DNA of 64,000 nucleotides, taken from positions 62,001-126,000 of the forward strand of contig CAWCAW010000008.1 in NCBI GenBank assembly GCA_963793645.1, given 5' to 3'. This document shows, piece after piece, positions 1-9,616 of the stretch. Under the pieces are notes generated by a model. It had not been told where the DNA came from, ran no database searches, and was given only the letters and a program-made list of their open reading frames with translations. The translations under genes and the position numbers were made by a program. This DNA comes from CAWCAW01 sp963793645 (GTDB lineage Bacteria; Actinomycetota; Acidimicrobiia; Acidimicrobiales; UBA8190). Position 1 is the stretch's first letter. The number at the start of each line of letters is the position of its first letter.

Positions 1-1901
1 AGGAGTCGGGAGTGAGTTCCACAACGCTAAGTTGCCATGTGGCGCTACAAGCACCACCCGAACGGCATCTGCACCGAGTTCATTCGCTTGTTCCATGCGC
101 CAAGCGAGGAGCTGCTGACGCATCTGCTGATATATAGGCTCGAAGAAGAACTCAGAATACGGAACGAGATCGGCCCGAATGGGACCTTCGGGGTCTTGGA
201 ACGCTTCGAGGTATCGAGCACGCCTGATCTTCATCTTTGCCTCACCGCCAGATAGTTGACCGCTCGGGTATCTCTCGGTGTACTTCCATTCAATCAGGGC
301 TATCTCAATGCGTCCTTCGGCAGTCTCGTACCTCAAAGCCGCATCAACAGAGGTGCTGTATGCGCCACGTATAGGCTGGAGCTCAAGCCACTCGTTGAGA
401 TAGTTAGAAAGACCTTCCCATTCGAAAACGACGTGTCGGTCGCGTCGTACGGAGAATGTGTTGGTGCACCGAACGGCAACACCTTTGAGATCGGGAGTAC
501 CGAGCGAAATATCTCGGCCAAAGCCTCGGGTCGATCCACGAACGGAGCTAGAGCATTGACACACTGAACTTGGGAGTCGAGCAGGTGATTGCTGGGGCCA
601 TCGTCAATGCCACCATGCCAGCGAATGTCAGCTGCCTTGAATCGAGAAAGCGCAACCTCTCGGGCGTCGGGCAGCAGGTTGAGGTGCTCACTCCCCGTTG
701 GCAAGCAAAATGGCAACGGGGCCCCTCCTCCGTAAGTGCCAGCCTGCCGTGCTACCTCTGGGAGACTCCGTGTGCTCATTTTCCAATCGGTCGCATTTCT
801 GCGAGCCACGGCGACAAAGGATGATCCGTCGAGAGCGGGCGTGGGAACGAACACTGCCTCCTGGCGCTCGGGTGGTGGTTCTAGGGAAGGCCGCCAGATC
901 ACGTCGGGTTGGCCCTTTTGATCGAGAAACCAGATCTCTAGTGGGTCAAGCCGATCACTTGACGGTGGCCACGCATCGAGCGCACTTACAATGGCAGAGA
1001 CTCGGTCCAGTGCAACCGGGCTAAGTGGCCATCCACCGATGGCGACGACCGGAACGACACGCAAATCCCATGTGGGCCCAAACTCCCATGTTGGATCCAG
1101 CAGCGAGAGCGATGCCCGTTGAGACACCATCGTGTTCAGGAGGTCCGAGGTGGCTGGATTGTCTTCCACAAGTGCGCCAAAGACTTCGGCGTACAGTCGA
1201 ACTTGGGCTGGCGCCCACGTGATCCCCTTCAACTCTTCGGCAGGTTTCGCTTCGATAACGAGGAGCCGTCCCTTGGCATCCACCGCGACCAGGTCCGCCT
1301 CGGTCCCGAGTATGGGTCGCCGTCCCCTGTCCCGAACGCCCGGCCACCATGGATCGGTCCTTCCCGCCAACTCCATCGATTTCCAGATCCGTTCCCGAAT
1401 GGGTGAAGTCACCGAAAGTTCAATGGATGTGGAAGGGAACGACACGACCGCATCACGTTGGACTGCTCCATAAGCCGAAGACTGATTCGATGTGAGCGAG
1501 GCTTGCACTATTCCTTCCCGGCGCCACCACCGGGACGAAACCCCTTCGTCGGCGAGAAGCCGATCGAGGTAGGCGGCGACTTCGGTCCACTGAGACGCAA
1601 GAGAGTCAGCTTCCTGCCAAACGCCCCAATCGGCGAGAAAAGTCCCGGCCTTCTTATGGGTGGCATGTGCTCGGAGACGAAAACGTCCGCCTAGCTCGTC
1701 AAGGTCGAGTACCGAGGTCAAGCCAACATAAAGCGAGACCCATGACCTCTTTCCACGTTGTTCTCGACGCAGCTCGATATCGGCAACGTCGGGCCTCGAC
1801 TTCCGCCGAAGCAGCAGATCGTGGAATCGACCTCCCTCTCTGAGCTCAGTTAGTAGGGCATCGGAAACAACACGGTCGAAGATAAGTTCCGCCACGGTCA
1901 C
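1..1901 (-). pseudogene. Tandem PD-(D/E)XK nuclease-like protein, frameshifted, runs off window
   Basis: The first frame gives 522 residues from ATG at 1901 to a stop at 333. It contains a PD-(D/E)XK-type signature, EADLVAVDAKGRLLVIEAKP, with D203, E217 and K219 in the ORF numbering. Near residue 440 it enters a second conserved block (SQVQCVNALAPFVDRPEA). Somewhere between about 430 and 500 the homology moves to another frame, which reads HVVFEWEGLSNYLNEWLELQ and then a second nuclease core: Asp at 343-345 (TSVDAALRYE) and ALIEWKYTE with the E-x-K at 283-291. That frame stays open to base 1, so the C-terminus lies outside the window. The shift equals one missing base. Two nuclease cores in one polypeptide is unusual. 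The second resembles the PGN_0703-type restriction endonuclease-like family. Defence or DNA-repair function is inferred only. The frameshift may be a sequencing error. Confidence 0.7.
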
Positions 1902-2138
1902 CAGCGTAGAGGCAGGGTATTACGTATGTTCTGAGACGTTGGGTCAGTAAGTAAGCGGGCCGCTCTTGCCCATTAGGGCAGCCATATAACGATGTTCAGC
2001 TCGGGGTGCTATCCAGTCAAATGGAAACCGTAGATCTAAATGTCGCCTGTGATGGGACCCACGGCCGGGGGAACGGATAACGATGGGGATGCTAGGACAA
2101 TATGAAAAGAGGATGACAGCGATCCGAGGAGGATGATC

Positions 2139-2603
2139 GTGAGTTACTGGACGCACTACTGGACGAATCAGACCGTTAGAGAACAGCAAGGCATTATCGA
2201 TGCTGGAGAGTCAGACGAGTTCAACCACACGGCCAGCAACCTATTTCGTGACCGTGGCATAACAACCGGTGATGTCGTCTATGTGGTTTGCCGGATCAAC
2301 AAGGAGATCAACCTGATTGGAAGAATGGTCGTAGGTGAAGTGCTCGACGAGAGCGAGGCACAACGGAGACTAGGTACCGACATTTGGGAAGCGTCTGATC
2401 ATTTGATTGCGAAGCCCCCAGCGTCAACATGTCGATTCGACGTTGTCGTTCCAAAAACGATGCTCGAGCAAATCGAATTTATCAATAGCAAGGGAACGGC
2501 CCACATAAAATATGATCGTCATGGCGATGTTGACCAACAGACGCTGCGGGGAGTTCGAGAGGTCTCGTCCTCGACTGCTGGTCTCTTCGATTCGCTCCTT
2601 TAG
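2139..2603 (+). CDS. PUA/EVE-like domain protein
   Basis: A 154-residue protein without signal peptide or membrane segment. The pattern SYWTHYW, then FRDRGITTGDVVYVV, then LIGRMVVGEV matches the small beta-barrel fold of EVE/ASCH/PUA-like domains, some of which bind modified bases. This is a family-level guess. I chose the GTG start at 2139 because a perfect GAGGAGG (2126-2132) lies six bases before it; the ATG at 2133 would have no spacing. The gene is visibly AT-richer than the surrounding DNA. It is divergent from the tandem nuclease, with about 240 bp between them, so the two could form a small DNA-recognition/cleavage cassette. A role in restriction of modified DNA is speculative. Confidence 0.6.
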   Translation: MSYWTHYWTNQTVREQQGIIDAGESDEFNHTASNLFRDRGITTGDVVYVVCRINKEINLIGRMVVGEVLDESEAQRRLGTDIWEASDHLIAKPPASTCRFDVVVPKTMLEQIEFINSKGTAHIKYDRHGDVDQQTLRGVREVSSSTAGLFDSLL

Positions 2604-2615
2604 CTGAGGCTTGAA

Positions 2616-2926
2616 TCAGGGCGCCCTCATCTTGTCCCTACTGAGCAATACCGAGCGCACGCTGGCCGCCTGCCATGGGCCCCCCGTTTTGTAGGCCGCT
2701 CCTCTTGGTTGAGCACTCGGGCGATTTTCAAAAAACCCAGCATCGCTTCCCGAAGCTTGGTTGCACGGACGAGGGTCTCTTGCTCATCGGGATCGGGCTC
2801 CAACTGTCTGTTCACGGCTCTCCAACCAAACGGCGCATGGTTCCAGGCTTTGCCCTGGGACCTGAGCTGGGCGAGGGCTTCGGTCGTACGCTCGGCAATC
2901 AGGGCTCGCTCCAACTCGTTGAACAC
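2616..2926 (-). pseudogene. Serine recombinase (resolvase family) fragment
   Basis: Only the part after the catalytic domain remains. ELERALIAERTTEALAQLRS and APFGWR are the end of the resolvase core and the linker, and IARVLNQEERPTKRG is typical of the following recombinase domain. The N-terminal catalytic serine region is absent because the fragment starts abruptly at about 2926. The distal end continues as PWQAASVRSVLLSRDKMRAP only after adding one G to the G6 run near 2685, so the last 20 codons are out of frame. It abuts an IS3 transposase scrap on the other strand, consistent with a rearranged junction of mobile DNA. Confidence 0.65.
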
Positions 2927-2984
2927 GGCACGCCCGTGGGGGTGGCCAAGTCAATCTGCTGAGCTATGGCCACGAGCCCGACCT

Positions 2985-3270
2985 TGCCCGAACGGAACCT
3001 CTTCAGAAGGGTCACACGCTCGGGATCGAAGGCGACGCCGCCTTCGTCGGTGAGCCCCAGGGCAACTGCGTGGCCGAACGCTACATCCGGACCCTCAAAG
3101 AGCAGTGCCAGTGGGCCGAACTCGCCGACGACGTTGACGGCCTGCGCCAGGCGGTTTTCTCGTTCGTCGAGACCTACAACAACGAATGGCTCATCGAGCG
3201 CCTGGGCCACCGCACACCACGAGAGGCGTTAACGAAGCGACAGCTCAGGCAGCAGCGTGATAGTCAATGA
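2985..3270 (+). pseudogene. IS3-family transposase (OrfB) C-terminal fragment
   Basis: The frame reads HTLGIEGDAAFVGEPQGNCV followed by AERYIRTLKEQ, which is the end of the DDE integrase core. The glutamate in AER is the third acidic residue. It finishes with YNNEWLIERLGHRTPREAL, the usual end of IS3-family OrfB. The first two catalytic aspartates and the whole N-terminal half are missing. Its partner may be the IS3 OrfA and OrfB start at 8953-9388, which lacks exactly this part. Whether the two halves come from one element is not established. Confidence 0.7.
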
Positions 3271-3396
3271 ATCTGTCCAACGGACCGGGACCGCAACAGG
3301 GCAGATCAATTCCGCTATCGATAACCTACAAAAGACTTCCCTGTCCTCGGGGATGGGACAGGGCACCTTGAGTCGTGAGTGCCCAGGAGGCTGTGA

Positions 3397-5587
3397 ATGG
3401 TGAGCCGGGACGAATCTCAACACGTCACGATTGTCGGCGGCGGCATCGCGGGGTTGTACACCGCCTATCTGTTAGCGCGGCACGGTTGCACCATCGAGCT
3501 ATTCGAGTTGAATAAGCACACTGGGGGGAAGATTGCCACCCGCGGCTACCCGGAGAGAAATCCCGAGTTCTTGGCGGAGTTCGGGCCGATGCGTTTTGAG
3601 TTCGACCTTCAGTTCCGACTGCAGCGCCTCTGCACACATCTCGGGTTGCGAGGCAAATTTTTCGATGATCCGACTTCTCCCGTGACACCCAGCGACTACG
3701 AAATGACCGACGTCGAAGCCGGGTTTGAGCGAGCTGCCGATCTTCACTTCTGGGCGATCCTGCTAATGGTGTTCGGTCGCGAGCCGGCGGTAAAGGAGGC
3801 GCTGGATCGAATTCAGGAATCGGCGATAAATACGACCGGCGGAAAAGCAAGAGAGGTGACCGCCGCATTAATAGGGGAGCTACAGCTCCGCTACCTCAAG
3901 GCGATCCTTGCGCAGCGAGTGTTTTGTTGTGTGGCTGGCGACGGAGCGATCAAGATCCGGCCTCCAAAGGAGCGCGACGGGATACTGAACGAGCTCCGAC
4001 GTACTCGACGTTTGGGCGGAAGTAACGAGAAGCAAGTTCCGCTTTTGCGGGAGATCGGGCTTTGGCACGGCTTGTCGGAAGTGCTCACACCGGGGGCCGT
4101 TGCGCGTATTCGCGACGGCGGGACCTTCTACCACTGCATCTCGCTGAACCCTAATGCGGCCGAGCAAGCGATCTTCTGGATGCGCGTCATCTCGCTGGCT
4201 GGGAAGCTGTGGACGATCGACGACCCCAAGGGAGTGTCTGCGATCACGGCTGGACTGGAGTCCAAGCTTAAGAATGATTATGGCGATCGGGTCATGATCA
4301 GGAAGCGCCATAGAGTCACGCAGGTCGAACCTGGCAAGCGACCGAGCGAAGTTGTGGTGCGGGTACATGAGCTTGGCGAAGAGGGAGAGGTGAATCATTC
4401 GTTTAACCTTCGGACGGATCACGTGGTCCTGGCCCTTCCCCAGATGCCGCTCCAACGACTTGCGGAGCACTTCCCCGTCGAGGTTCGGAGCCGCATTGCG
4501 AGCGTCGAGCCAGTACCACTGTTGAAAGCGTTTGTTGTCACGAAGAAGCGGTGGTGGTCAGTTAACTTCCCGCCACAAACGTATGCGTGGCGAGTACCAA
4601 CCCGTGAGTTGCACTTTTATCCCCAGGATGGGAAATCATCTGGTCGCAAAGGCATGGTAATGCTCTATACGGACGAACCCGGTCTACGATATTGGGACGT
4701 CCTCATCCCCCCAGCCGAGCGGGCAGGTGTTTTCTGGAGGGTGTTTTCAGAATCCAAGACTGCCAAGATGGAGGTTGATCAAGAGCCTTCAGGGCTTCTT
4801 GCGATGTTGATTAGGCGGCTGCTCGTCCTTCCGCATCCTGGGCTGCCAGGGCTAATAGACCGACGTTCCACAGAGATCAGGAATCACCTTGAAGCTAATG
4901 CCCCGGCGACTCACAAGCGACTGTCGAGTCAAGATACGAAAAATAATGGTGCCATCCGCCACCTCGGCTTAGCCGAGGAATTTCGTAATGATGTTAAAGG
5001 AGAACCGTTCCTCCAGAGCGCAAGACGAGAAAGCAATCCTAAGAGCTCTCGCAGATGAGTTGGACATGAAGCCGGAGCATCTCAGGGGTTGGGGTCGGGC
5101 CCTCAAGATCGCCCTTGACTTCCGCCGAAAGGAGGGAGGCATAGACCACAAAGAGGTCCAGGCAGAAGCTGAGTACGTCGTGGCATACGGCATCCGTGAC
5201 TGGTCTGCAGAGCCATACGGGGGCGCCGTACATCTTTGGAGACCCGGGTCCATCTGGGAGGAAGACGAGACTGATGACCCGCTTGTCGCGTTCAGTCTTC
5301 GAGAACGCACTGGTTCAGCGAAGAATGTTCACATTTGCGGCGATACCTACTCAGCCGACCAAGGGTTCATCGAGGGAGCGTTGGCCACGGCGGAGCGTGC
5401 CGTAAAAAGCATTGTTGGCAGAGATTCGGGCCTTTCCGATTCTGGAACGATCGAGCATCCCAAGGAGCAGCAGCGTCGTCTTCAGGAGGAATGGAGGAGA
5501 CTGACGACCGATGAGCCATATGAATCGGGGATAAGTATGGAGACTGCCGCTGGCGCCAGCGCGTTGGCGTGGCCGAAGACCGTGTGA
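3397..5587 (+). pseudogene. FAD-dependent flavin amine oxidase-like protein, split by a frameshift
   Basis: The first frame (3397-5058) begins with a Rossmann FAD motif, VTIVGGGIAGLYTAYLLARH, at residues 10-29 and a conserved EFGPMRFEF segment, as in L-amino-acid/monoamine oxidases. The second frame (4988-5587) carries the family's C-terminal FAD-binding end, with YGGAVHLWRPG and VHICGDTYSADQGFIEGAL. Neither half is complete, and together they make about 730 residues. The frames overlap from 4988 to 5058 and differ by +1, so one indel in that stretch, real or artefactual, separates them. The substrate cannot be read from the sequence. A small conserved ORF follows 19 bp downstream and may belong to the same transcript. 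Confidence 0.7.
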
Positions 5588-5606
5588 ATGGATCGAGGAT
5601 GTAAAG

Positions 5607-5841
5607 GTGGCTCTCATTCAAAAATTTGAACCCCGGCCAATCGAAGGATCCAAGATCCACGCCGCCGTCACTTGTGGCTATAGGTGGTTCGATTTGAACG
5701 GCCACAGGGTCCTACAGCTCGACACTTATGGCACCGAAGACCGTGCAATCCCAGGCAAGGTCAGTCAGTCGGACCCAACTTGATGCCGCCCGTGTCCAGG
5801 AGTTGAAGGCTCTGATCGATTGCGCGTTTCCCAAGACGTAG
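5607..5841 (+). pseudogene. Small conserved protein, frameshifted
   Basis: A GTG-initiated frame encodes about 58 residues containing the conserved-looking block VLQLDTYGTEDRAIPGKVSQ, then hits TGA at 5781-5783. A +1 shift near 5768-5772 continues with RTQLDAARVQELKALIDCAF and stops at 5839-5841. The joined product is about 78 residues. I recall this signature (LQLDTYGS...PGKVSQ) from short conserved proteins of unknown function. It has no signal or membrane segment. It directly follows the split amine oxidase. Confidence 0.5.
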
Positions 5842-6107
5842 GCCGCCAAGGCAGACACAGGTCGACGTAGGGCGCGATGGCCGTCCCAATCGGATACGCT
5901 TTCGAGCTTTGTGCTTGGACCTCACAGCAACTGACTCGATGTCAGATGCTCAGGTGGGAACTCGAGAGTGGCGAGATTGTGAACGACACAGCGTGAGAAT
6001 TGAGGGTCAAGGGCAGGGGCTTCGAGTCCGCCAAGGTCCGCCTGGTTGTCAGAATCGCTGCTCTACAAATTCGAGTGGCGCGAACCGCGTGGTAGTTGAC
6101 GGATCGT

Positions 6108-6521
6108 TCAAACTCCGACCACATCGACGAGCCCCTCGAGACTTTGGAAGTCTTCCGGGTTGCGGGTGTAGATCGGCAGCTTTGCGGCGCAAGCAGTTGC
6201 CGCAATCAGGAGATCCAATGCCCGAGTGCCACGGGCCTTACGTCCTTTCGCCAATTCGGCGGCGTAGATTCGCCCGTAGGCGCGAGCCGCCTCTCCGTCG
6301 AAGGGAAGAGGATCGAACGCCGCTTCCGCCCGTTGTAATCGGTCCTGCCGGCGCGCCCGCTCGTCGGCGTCGCCCGTTGCGTGGGGTCCAGCGGCGAGCT
6401 CTGCCATCGTGATCGCACTGACGGCCAACTCGAGAGGAAGTTGGTCGGCTTCAATCCGTTCGAGGTCGACGACCACTGAGGTGTCGATGACTCCCCGCGG
6501 GGCGCGTGAGGATTCAGACAC
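6108..6521 (-). CDS. vapC: VapC-like PIN-domain ribonuclease toxin
   Basis: A protein of 137 residues with a PIN fold. The first acidic residue is in VIDTSVVVDLERI, the second in the helix SAITMAELAAGPH, and the third acidic cluster in RALDLLIAATACAAKL, followed by IYTRNPEDF with the last conserved Asp. PIN toxins are Mg-dependent RNases that commonly cut tRNA or rRNA. The start GTG at 6521 overlaps the end of the antitoxin gene by 8 bp, as expected for translational coupling. Longer upstream starts would extend into vapB and add unconserved sequence. Confidence 0.85.
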   Translation of the reverse strand: MSESSRAPRGVIDTSVVVDLERIEADQLPLELAVSAITMAELAAGPHATGDADERARRQDRLQRAEAAFDPLPFDGEAARAYGRIYAAELAKGRKARGTRALDLLIAATACAAKLPIYTRNPEDFQSLEGLVDVVGV

Positions 6522-6768
6522 GAGGGCTGGGATCCTGGGATGCAACGCTGTCGAGGTCGGCACGAAGCCGGGCCAGGTCGACGCTCGGAGCGCCACGGAA
6601 AATTGCGATGGCCGTGTCGGCACTCACGAACCGGTGGCGTCGAAGTGGGGTCAACTCCCCGACCGGCACGCCGTGCCGGGTGACGACGAACGTCTCACCC
6701 CGGTCCAGTCCCCTCATGATCTCGCCGCTGTCGTTCCTGAGCTGACGTTGGGTGATGTCTCTAGCCAT
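6514..6768 (-). CDS. vapB: VapB-like (Phd/YefM-type) antitoxin
   Basis: An 84-residue protein with the antitoxin N-terminus RQLRNDSGEIMRGLDRGETF followed by VTRHGVPVGELTPLRR. This is typical of Phd/YefM-fold DNA-binding antitoxins. The C-terminal tail (SVDLARLRADLDSVASQ) would wrap the cognate PIN toxin. It precedes and overlaps vapC, and a perfect palindrome sits 8 bp before its ATG, fitting the usual autorepression by the VapBC complex. Confidence 0.85.
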   Translation of the reverse strand: MARDITQRQLRNDSGEIMRGLDRGETFVVTRHGVPVGELTPLRRHRFVSADTAIAIFRGAPSVDLARLRADLDSVASQDPSPRV

Positions 6769-6776
6769 GGGGTCAT

Positions 6777-6795
6777 TGTAGCACCATGTGCTACA
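6777..6795. promoter_or_regulatory. Perfect palindromic operator of vapBC
   Basis: The sequence TGTAGCAC-CAT-GTGCTACA is an 8-bp perfect inverted repeat with a 3-bp spacer. It lies 8 bp upstream of the vapB start codon on the minus strand. Position and symmetry fit binding by a dimeric antitoxin or the VapBC complex. The rest of the gap to 7078 holds nothing I recognise. Confidence 0.6.
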
Positions 6796-7078
6796 GCATT
6801 GGCCACCGATGCTTTATTCCAGATCCTTGGGCTCGTGCCAGACCATGGGGCCGCCCTCGACCGATGGGTGGGCCGACGATTTCGGCGGAGCAGTTCGTGT
6901 TCTGTCACCCAGTGTCCACCCGCCAGGGCAGACTCAAACCCCGAGCGAGCGGCTCCGTCCAAAGAGCGTCTGATTTCCCATTAGATGGTGCAACAGGGCA
7001 CACGGTCGGCGTCGTATTGATCGCCACCGGGGTGAGCAGCGGGAGGTCGAGGTCCACCCCGACCTCCCGCACTCCCCG

Positions 7079-8467
7079 CTACGACTTTGGCGGACTCTTT
7101 GTCAACCAGGGCGTGTAGGAGACGGTGCCGGTGGCGGTGGAACAGTGGGATGTGTTGGGACCCTTGGTGCATCCCCACCAATCGTCTGTGGCGCTCACCA
7201 CGGTGCCGGTGTCACCGTTTGCGCCCGCGGTGTCGTGGAGGAACGAGTTGTTCGGTGAAACCGAGACCGTCGCCTGGCCACCAACTGTGTCACCGTTGGT
7301 TGGCGTCGTTTGGGTGACGAAGAGGCCTGTCGTGAAGTACTGGAACCTGTTCCCGATCAGGTTGGCATTCACGTCCGCAGGTCCGTACCCAAGCTGATCG
7401 GTCGTGATGTAGGCACCGTACGTACCGTTCGGGTCAGTTGTCGTCGCCCCGGTTCCGCTGACAAGGTTGTCCGAGAACGTGGGGCCCTGGCCGGATACTG
7501 CGCTTCCGTACGCGGCGAGGCCAACGTAGCAACCTTCAACCTTGTTGTTCTCGACAGTGGCAGAGACGTACGGCACGAAGACATAAATGCCGTACCCATC
7601 GACAGTACAGGCGCTCACCGAGTTGCCTTCGATCGTGTCGGCGATGCCACCGGAGCCGCCGTTGTTGTCGGTGTGGATACCGCTTCCCGACTTACTGATG
7701 CGGTTGTCCAGAAACTGCGTTCCCGTTGACCAGTTGGCCGAGATCGCGTCCCCTGCGTTCGTGACGGTGTTGTTGGAGATCACGCCCGAATCACCGAAGT
7801 TGAAGATCGCGATGGAACTCGAATCGCCTTGCACGTTGTTGACCGTGTTGTGAGTAAGCGTGAAGGTCTGGCCGGGGTCGTTGTCGTATGTCACTTCGAT
7901 CCCTCGAAGGTAGATGTCCTGGATATTCACCTTGGAAACGGTGAGGTTGTTGAAGTCGCCAAGGAGATAGTCGTCGATAATGCCGTTTCGGGCATTGATG
8001 GAGGCGCCATCAACGACGACCCCACTCCCAGCCAGCGCCGGGTTCGCCCCTTCGAGGGTCATGTTCTCAATGGTCACGTTGCTCGCCGCGACCAGGATGA
8101 TGTTGCTGGCGGCGCCGTCGCACAGGGAGCCTCCACAACCGGCGGGGGTCGGGTTGGAGATGGCAGGGTACAAGACCGTGCGCTTGCCCGCTCCATCGAG
8201 GGTGACAGGCGCGCTGACCGTGACGTTCTCGGCGTAGTGGCCGGGCCCGATCGTGATGATTTCTCCGGGGTACTCCGCAGCGGTGATCGCAGCCTGGATA
8301 CTTTGGTACGGACACCCAGTCGAACAGACGGTGTACTTGGAGCTCGCACTGGCCACAGCATGAGACTTGGCGAAGGCGCTCGGTGACACCGCCACACCCA
8401 TGATGGCCATAACGGACACAACTACCGTGCCCATCAGAACCTTTCGACCCAGAGAGATCTTCCTCAT
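7079..8467 (-). CDS. Secreted right-handed beta-helix repeat protein
   Basis: A protein of 462 residues. An N-terminal signal peptide is clear: a basic MRKISLGRK, a hydrophobic core VLMGTVVVSVMAIMGVAV, then SPSAFAKS as the cleavage region. The mature part starts with YTVCSTGCPYQSIQAAITAA and GPGHYAENVTV, the usual entry to a pectate-lyase-like parallel beta-helix. Many N-rich coils follow (for example LTHNTVNNVQGD, ISNNTVTNAGDA, IEGNSV, NLIGNRF). The chosen ATG at 8467 has AAGGGA ten bases upstream, and upstream in-frame codons lack conservation features. No lyase catalytic residues can be assigned. An extracellular carbohydrate- or surface-related role is likely. Confidence 0.8.
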   Translation of the reverse strand: MRKISLGRKVLMGTVVVSVMAIMGVAVSPSAFAKSHAVASASSKYTVCSTGCPYQSIQAAITAAEYPGEIITIGPGHYAENVTVSAPVTLDGAGKRTVLYPAISNPTPAGCGGSLCDGAASNIILVAASNVTIENMTLEGANPALAGSGVVVDGASINARNGIIDDYLLGDFNNLTVSKVNIQDIYLRGIEVTYDNDPGQTFTLTHNTVNNVQGDSSSIAIFNFGDSGVISNNTVTNAGDAISANWSTGTQFLDNRISKSGSGIHTDNNGGSGGIADTIEGNSVSACTVDGYGIYVFVPYVSATVENNKVEGCYVGLAAYGSAVSGQGPTFSDNLVSGTGATTTDPNGTYGAYITTDQLGYGPADVNANLIGNRFQYFTTGLFVTQTTPTNGDTVGGQATVSVSPNNSFLHDTAGANGDTGTVVSATDDWWGCTKGPNTSHCSTATGTVSYTPWLTKSPPKS

Positions 8468-8952
8468 CGTTATCGTCCCTTCTCGGAGATTCCTTTGTGC
8501 TTCCACACGAGCTGGCGTCTGCTTGCTCGCATGGATGGATGTTTGATGGCGCCCCGGTTTGCCTCATAAGGCAGTTGTTCCATTGTTGTGTCAACGGATG
8601 TTTAACAGAAGCCCAAACCCGCCGCCACCGGTTTTGAACGCAAGCGCCGCCCGATGCCCAACCTCCTGATGCCTCAGGACAACCTGGCACCTCGCTTGTC
8701 ACTCGCGTCCCAGGTTCGTTGGACCCCTAATAGAACGGAATCAAATGTGCGCTCATGATCAACGGAGACATTGAGAGAGATTCTCCGTTCGAAAGTTACG
8801 TTTGGGAGCCAGAGCGTCTGAGTCCCAATCAGATCCTCTCGCTCCCACATTCTGCGCGTAAGCGCCGCCATTTCCACCAGCAGTTCTGGTGGCAACGTGA
8901 AGGTGGTCTCGCCCACCCGGCATTGTTGGACACCGAATAGAGAGGGGCCAAA
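8468..8952. other. 485-bp stretch without a recognisable gene
   Basis: This holds the upstream region of the beta-helix gene and the left flank of an IS3 remnant. Short open frames on both strands (for example 8755-8940) show no family features. I could not locate the left inverted repeat of the IS by eye. Confidence 0.4.
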
Positions 8953-9300
8953 ATGGCTCTCATGACGGTGAACAACGACGACACTGAGGACTTCCGCACC
9001 AAGGCGCGGTGGTCCGCAGGCAAGAAACTGGACGTGGTGTTGCGTCTCCTGCGAGGCGAGAAGCTCGAAGAGCTGAGCCGTGAAGTGAGAATCGAAGCGC
9101 ATCGGATCGCGGCGTGGCGCGACGAGTTCCTGGACGCCGGCAAGCAGGGCCTGAAAGGCAAACAGGCCACCACCGAGGACGACCGGCGTCTGCGTGACGC
9201 CGAGCGCAAGATCGGTGAGCTCACCCTCGAGAACGAGATCTGGAAGAAGGTGGCCGAAAAATTGGGGCTTCAGATGCCGCCACAGAAGCGGCCCAGGTGA
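8953..9300 (+). CDS. IS3-family transposase OrfA
   Basis: A 115-residue protein with the HTH of IS3 OrfA (FRTKARWSAGKKLDVVLRLL, then IAAWRDEFLDAG) and a C-terminal leucine-zipper-like coiled coil (DAERKIGELTLENEIWKKVA). OrfA binds the element ends and is joined to OrfB by frameshifting in intact IS3 elements. Here the downstream OrfB is cut after about 30 codons, so the element is inactive unless complemented elsewhere. Confidence 0.8.
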   Translation: MALMTVNNDDTEDFRTKARWSAGKKLDVVLRLLRGEKLEELSREVRIEAHRIAAWRDEFLDAGKQGLKGKQATTEDDRRLRDAERKIGELTLENEIWKKVAEKLGLQMPPQKRPR

Positions 9301-9388
9301 GCACTGAGATGAACATTCCCCTGGCCACGGTGTGCCGGCTCACCGGTGCTCCTCGGTCCACCATCTACCACCAGCGTGCTCGATCATC
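9297..9388 (+). pseudogene. IS3-family OrfB 5' fragment
   Basis: It overlaps the end of OrfA by 4 bp (GTGA) and encodes MNIPLATVCRLTGAPRSTIY, the typical start of an IS3-type OrfB. Homology stops at about 9388, where unrelated sequence begins. The missing C-terminal part is of the kind found at 2985-3270. Confidence 0.65.
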
Positions 9389-9541
9389 TTCATGGCCGTT
9401 GCCCGGATTGGCCGATGTTGAAGTCATCCCATTCGATGGGTCGATTGGTCGGAAAGACCCGCTGCGTCGAGTCGAACCCTGATTCGTCGATCCCGCGGGG
9501 CGCGGGGAGCGGACGTCGCTGAACCGATTCAGACGGTGAAC

Positions 9542-9572
9542 TTGACTTTCCCCCTTGGGGAGGCCGCACACT
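9542..9572 (+). promoter_or_regulatory. MerR-type promoter with 19-bp spacer and dyad
   Basis: TTGACT (9542-9547) and CACACT (9567-9572) are separated by 19 bp. The spacer contains the palindrome TCCCCCTTGGGGA. A long spacer carrying a dyad is the hallmark of promoters activated by MerR-family regulators through DNA untwisting. The promoter precedes the MerR-family gene at 9617, so autoregulation is likely. Confidence 0.6.
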
Positions 9573-9616
9573 CGACGTGTCGAGCTGTTCAGCTCGATGA
9601 CGAGGGAGTATGAGGC

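Noticed and set aside
5909..6412. Plus-strand 167-codon frame over vapC
   Set aside because: Arg-rich shadow of the PIN gene.
8674..9102. Minus-strand open frame antisense to IS3 OrfA
   Set aside because: It overlaps the recognisable OrfA; part of it (ETTFTLPPELLVEMAALTRR) looks protein-like but I cannot tie it to a family.
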